Of a DNA stretch of 64,000 nt, positions 60,925-64,000 are shown in pieces. Where the stretch lies: the NCBI GenBank assembly GCA_913061265.1, contig CAJXVS010000004.1, forward strand, positions 343,339 to 407,338, written 5' to 3'. How positions within the stretch are numbered: position 1 is the first letter of the stretch; every line of letters begins with the position of its first letter. The translations under genes were made by a program, and so were the position numbers. The stretch comes from an uncultured Halobacteriovorax sp. (GTDB lineage: Bacteria > Bdellovibrionota > Bacteriovoracia > Bacteriovoracales > Bacteriovoracaceae). The notes under the pieces were generated by a model. That model was not told the origin of the DNA. It ran no database searches and saw only the letters and a program-made list of their open reading frames with translations.

Positions 60925-63249
60925 TCACATGGGAGGAACTAAAACCTTACGTCTTTTTGATCCTTCTGCTGGACCAACAATTCCCTTAGCTTCAAGTTCC
61001 TCAATGAGGTTTGCAGCCCTGTTATAACCAACTCTTAGGCGCCTCTGCAGCATTGAAGCACTAGCTGACTGCTGCTCAGCAACAACTCTGATAGCTTCTT
61101 CGAATAAGTTTTTATCTTTCACATCAGAGTCATTTGATGACGCAATGTGAGATCCATAAGCATACTCATCCTGGACCTCAGAGTCCCCACCATTCTCTAA
61201 ATACTCCATGGCCTGGGTTTTAAAGTCAGTAGGAATTGAAGAAAGCTTTTCAGTTAAGACTTCTATCTCGTCTTCATCAACAAACGAACTATGGCATCTT
61301 ATACTTTGAGCTCCTTGCTTGAAGAGCATATCACCCTTACCAAGAAGCATCTCTGCTCCAACCGTATTAAGAATTGTTCTTGAATCCTGACTAGCCGTAA
61401 CCCTAAAACTCACTCTAGTAGGAAAATTAGATTTAATAGTACCTGTAATAACATCTACTGAAGGTCTCTGCGTTGCGAGAACCAAGTGAATACCGGCAGC
61501 TCTCGCTTTTGCTGCAAGCCTATTAATATTGCATTCAATTTCTTTTCCGGCCTTAGTTAGGATTAAGTCAGCGAACTCATCAACAATAATGACCAAATAA
61601 GGTAGCTCATAAACTTCACCGTCATCTTCATAATATTGCTTAATCGCAGCAAGCTGATCAGGATCGGCCTTCTTAACTTTTTGATTGAAGCCTTCAATAT
61701 TTCTCACACCCATTTCTTTTAAGATCGTGTAACGCCTTTCCATTTCTTGAACTGCCCACATTAAGGCAATGGCTGCACTCTTAGCATCAGTTAAGACAGG
61801 CATAATTAAGTGAGGAAGCTTTTGATAAAGAGCAAGCTCGAGTTGCTTTGGATCAATTAAGATAAGCTTCATTTGTTCTGGCGATTTTTTAACTAATAAA
61901 GAAACAAGAAGAGCATTGATAAAAACTGACTTACCAGCCCCGGTCGCTCCAGCAACAAGCATATGAGGCATCGCCGCTAGATCTACTACAAATGTATCCC
62001 CATAAGCATTTTTTCCCATAGCAATAGGAAGCTTATGTTTAGAGTCTTTGAATTCTTGTGTATTTAAAACCTCATCTAAATAGATGATCTCTCTAGGATT
62101 CCTTGGTACTTCAATCCCAACGGTTTGTTTACCTATCATTGGGTAAACAATCCTAATAGGAGCTCCTAAAAGGGCCATACTTAATTCTTTATGAGTATTA
62201 GTTACTTTAGAAACCTTTACACCAACACCGAGTTTCAATTCGAATGTATCAACGACCGGGCCTTTTAAGATGTTAATAATTTCCCCATCAATTCTGAATT
62301 CTTCAAGGGTGTTAACAATTCTTGCGATAATATCGCTGAAGTATTCGCTATCTGGCTGAATATTTTGTTGATTATCCCTCTTCATTGAAACCGTAGAAAC
62401 AGCGGCAAAGTAATTCATTTCAATCTGTTCACCAGAGGCATTTCTTTGAGGTTTAGCTTTCGGTAATATCTTTTTAGGTGTTTCTTTAACCTGAACTTCT
62501 TCTTTTTTATAAACGTTTTCAGCTTCCACTGAGTGAGCTTCTGGCACATAAGTTTTAGCTTCTTCTCTAATAGGAGTTACACTTTGTGCGTATGATGAGT
62601 TAGGTTCAGCTTTTGTTTTCTTCCATTCTAATTGCCCAGATAATCCAGACGGAATCTTCTTTTTAAGTAAATCACTCGCACCCCTTGTTCTTTGGGCCAT
62701 TCGGTCACAGAAAGAACTCCACACATACCAAGTTCTACTAAGGATACCTGGTAGATTTCTCATTAAATTCATTGCCGAAACCATTGCGTCTCTAAAACCA
62801 CCTCGAAAGCTACAAGCTAAACTTGAAACTAGAAAAAAGAAGGCCAAGAAAATAACATCGCTTTGATTTAAGTAAGACCCAAAGAGATAAAACAGCCCAT
62901 CACCTAAGAATCTTGGATAGATCAACATACTAGAACTTAAAAAGAGCCCACATAATAAAAAAGCATTTAAAGTATCTAATTTAAAATCTCTTCTAGAAAA
63001 AAAGAATGTGTAGAGAAGAGAAAAACTTAAGAAAGGAAAGAATATCCAAGGACCAGAATAATAACCAACAAAGCTCACTAAAGAACTACTGTAGTATGAG
63101 AAAAATCCAACTCCATTTTCTTCAGAACTAATTGACATAAAATTGTCTGGCAAAGAGTCATGAAAGTAGAAAGCAAAGAAGCTAACTGCTGTAAGTAGAA
63201 AGAGGATAAGTAATTGTGCTTTTAAGATCTTTGAATTTAGTCCCGACAT
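60925..63249 (-). CDS. ftsK: DNA translocase FtsK
   Basis: Septal DNA pump that helps resolve chromosome dimers. 774 aa: four membrane helices in the first about 150 residues, a polar Pro/Glu/Lys linker at about 200-265 (shorter than in E. coli), then the RecA-like motor with Walker A AGATGAGKSVFINALL (about 425), Walker B LVIIVDEFADLI, and LATQRPSVDVITGTIKSNFPTRV. The C-terminal gamma domain (ASMLQRRLRVGYNRAANLIEELEAKG) reads KOPS sites. Stands alone upstream of rpsB, and divergent from the small secreted protein. Confidence 0.97.
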   Translation of the reverse strand: MSGLNSKILKAQLLILFLLTAVSFFAFYFHDSLPDNFMSISSEENGVGFFSYYSSSLVSFVGYYSGPWIFFPFLSFSLLYTFFFSRRDFKLDTLNAFLLCGLFLSSSMLIYPRFLGDGLFYLFGSYLNQSDVIFLAFFFLVSSLACSFRGGFRDAMVSAMNLMRNLPGILSRTWYVWSSFCDRMAQRTRGASDLLKKKIPSGLSGQLEWKKTKAEPNSSYAQSVTPIREEAKTYVPEAHSVEAENVYKKEEVQVKETPKKILPKAKPQRNASGEQIEMNYFAAVSTVSMKRDNQQNIQPDSEYFSDIIARIVNTLEEFRIDGEIINILKGPVVDTFELKLGVGVKVSKVTNTHKELSMALLGAPIRIVYPMIGKQTVGIEVPRNPREIIYLDEVLNTQEFKDSKHKLPIAMGKNAYGDTFVVDLAAMPHMLVAGATGAGKSVFINALLVSLLVKKSPEQMKLILIDPKQLELALYQKLPHLIMPVLTDAKSAAIALMWAVQEMERRYTILKEMGVRNIEGFNQKVKKADPDQLAAIKQYYEDDGEVYELPYLVIIVDEFADLILTKAGKEIECNINRLAAKARAAGIHLVLATQRPSVDVITGTIKSNFPTRVSFRVTASQDSRTILNTVGAEMLLGKGDMLFKQGAQSIRCHSSFVDEDEIEVLTEKLSSIPTDFKTQAMEYLENGGDSEVQDEYAYGSHIASSNDSDVKDKNLFEEAIRVVAEQQSASASMLQRRLRVGYNRAANLIEELEAKGIVGPAEGSKRRKVLVPPM

Positions 63250-63412
63250 AATATTATTTTACTCGCTACAGTATGCCTGTGTCCAACAAGGTAATAATAA
63301 CCATGGCCTTGCTCTGCGTTATAACGTTTAAAGACTAGATAATTTCTACAAGTAACATTGCGCAGAGCCCTAAGATCTTTTATTATCCTGAAAAAATAAA
63401 TCTGGAGAGCCA

Positions 63413-63784
63413 ATGAAAAAAGTCCTTACCTTAATAGCCATAACTTTGTCTTTCTCAAGCTATGCTTGTGTCATACCAAGTGAACTAAATAATGGGTCTC
63501 TTTATCAAATATTTGAAGAAGAGAATTATACCGACTTACAAGGTGGTGAAATTGAGCTAACTCCACAGGTAAGACTAGAAGTTGGTAAGGTGGAAGATAT
63601 TAGCCACTGCTCAGATGAGAACATCACCATTTCATCTTTTTCAACTATCTCTGGACAAGTTTTTCATGCTGTCTACACTTCAGAAGATATCTGTGATGGT
63701 GGAAATTCTTACGGAGCCGTTCTGGATGAGAACTCAAAAGCTGTTGCTCATATTGGTGATGGTGATTTTTATTGCATCGATTAG
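63413..63784 (+). CDS. Small secreted protein of unknown function, 123 aa
   Basis: Signal peptide about 1-18 (LIAITLSFSSYA-C); the next residue is Cys but the context lacks a good lipobox. The mature part is acidic with four Cys in total (ACVIPS, ISHCSDE, EDICDGG, and CID at the very end), suggesting disulfides. Beta-rich pattern. No family recognised. GGAGAG before the ATG and a terminator 31 nt after the stop support a real, single-gene unit. The 163-nt upstream region holds an inverted repeat GCTCTGCG/CGCAGAGC (63311-63318 and 63361-63368). Confidence 0.75.
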   Translation: MKKVLTLIAITLSFSSYACVIPSELNNGSLYQIFEEENYTDLQGGEIELTPQVRLEVGKVEDISHCSDENITISSFSTISGQVFHAVYTSEDICDGGNSYGAVLDENSKAVAHIGDGDFYCID

Positions 63785-63814
63785 TAGCTTTTAAATATTT
63801 ACGGATTTCTTAGG

Positions 63815-63839
63815 CCACTCAGTACGAGTGGTTTTTTTT
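63815..63839 (+). terminator. Rho-independent terminator after the small secreted protein
   Basis: CCACTC and GAGTGG form a 6-bp stem with a 5-nt loop, followed by eight T. Confidence 0.88.
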
Positions 63840-63920
63840 GGTTTAGTTAGTGTTTTACTTTACCTAAGCAAGCACCCACTCTCGCTTTGCCTTCTGGTCC
63901 CAATATCTCGATTTTAAGCA

Positions 63921-63976
63921 AAAAAAAACCCCTCAAGACTTGTGAAAAAAAACTTTTCACATGACTGAGGGGTTTT
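63921..63976 (-). terminator. Long terminator hairpin near the right edge
   Basis: CCCCTCA (63929-63935) pairs with TGAGGGG (63966-63972), and inside them TTGTGAAAA pairs with TTTTCACA. On the minus strand it is followed by about nine U, so it probably ends a leftward gene lying beyond the window; on the plus strand it has only TTTT. I see no supported gene in 63840-64000. Confidence 0.82.
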
Positions 63977-64000
63977 ATTAAAAAAGGAGCGACCTGCTAT

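Noticed and set aside
63840..63915. Possible minus-strand coding tail (KIEILGPEGKARVGACLG-like translation)
   Set aside because: Open only from a TTG inside the U-tract of a terminator hairpin, too short and without a ribosome site; not reported as a gene.

Overview
The window looks like chromosome of a low-GC member of the Bdellovibrionota, closest in character to marine Bacteriovorax/Halobacteriovorax-type predators. This is inferred from AT-rich codon use, many secreted TPR and beta-barrel proteins, and an Agl-Glt gliding-type envelope machine; no rRNA gene is present to confirm it. Nearly the whole window is coding, genes are packed in operons with 1-14 nt overlaps, and I see no phage, insertion sequence, CRISPR array or tRNA.

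Layout. 1-2261: peptide ABC transporter (permease cut by the left edge, then its binding protein). 2341-5906: poorly characterised exported proteins, including a methyltransferase with a signal peptide and, behind a near-consensus sigma-54 promoter (5965-5980), a small exported protein and a matrixin-type zinc protease with a C-terminal anchor-like tail. 6168-9074: DUF2064 protein and groES-groEL. 9160-14675: CLC chloride transporter, DNA polymerase I with a dead proofreading domain, RDD membrane protein, thioredoxin.

14856-25160: the Agl-Glt-like cluster. A TolQ/TolR/TolR-type motor (plus strand) converges on a six-gene minus-strand operon: outer-membrane beta-barrel, two large periplasmic TPR proteins, a TPR lipoprotein, a small exported protein, and an FHA/TonB-like protein that would link the cytoplasm to the envelope. 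A terminator pair and a GC-rich 99-bp-period repeat lie between the two halves. The operon's promoter is followed at once by a terminator-like hairpin, which could act as an attenuator.

25165-31758: AddAB-like helicase-nuclease (both subunits carry nuclease and cysteine-cluster motifs) and Hsp33. 31744-38818: a lipoprotein with a degenerate alkaline-phosphatase fold, a membrane Fe-S oxidoreductase, and a three-gene operon of unrecognised exported proteins, the first very cysteine-rich. 38941-42893: hisS-valS. 42888-45002: a GT9-like glycosyltransferase, an EI24 membrane protein and a DUF309 protein. 45118-48993: aminotransferase, fumarylacetoacetase-family hydrolase, homogentisate dioxygenase and flavin reductase, consistent with tyrosine/homogentisate breakdown. 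49115-50732: small protein and trigger factor.

50746-60871: a long housekeeping run in transcription order rpsB-tsf-(terminator)-pyrH-frr-uppS-cdsA-rseP-tsaB-psd-like-pssA-barrel-truA, linking translation, isoprenoid carrier, phospholipid synthesis and envelope proteolysis. The psd-like protein has lost the residues expected for PS decarboxylase. The window ends with ftsK, a small secreted protein and two terminators.
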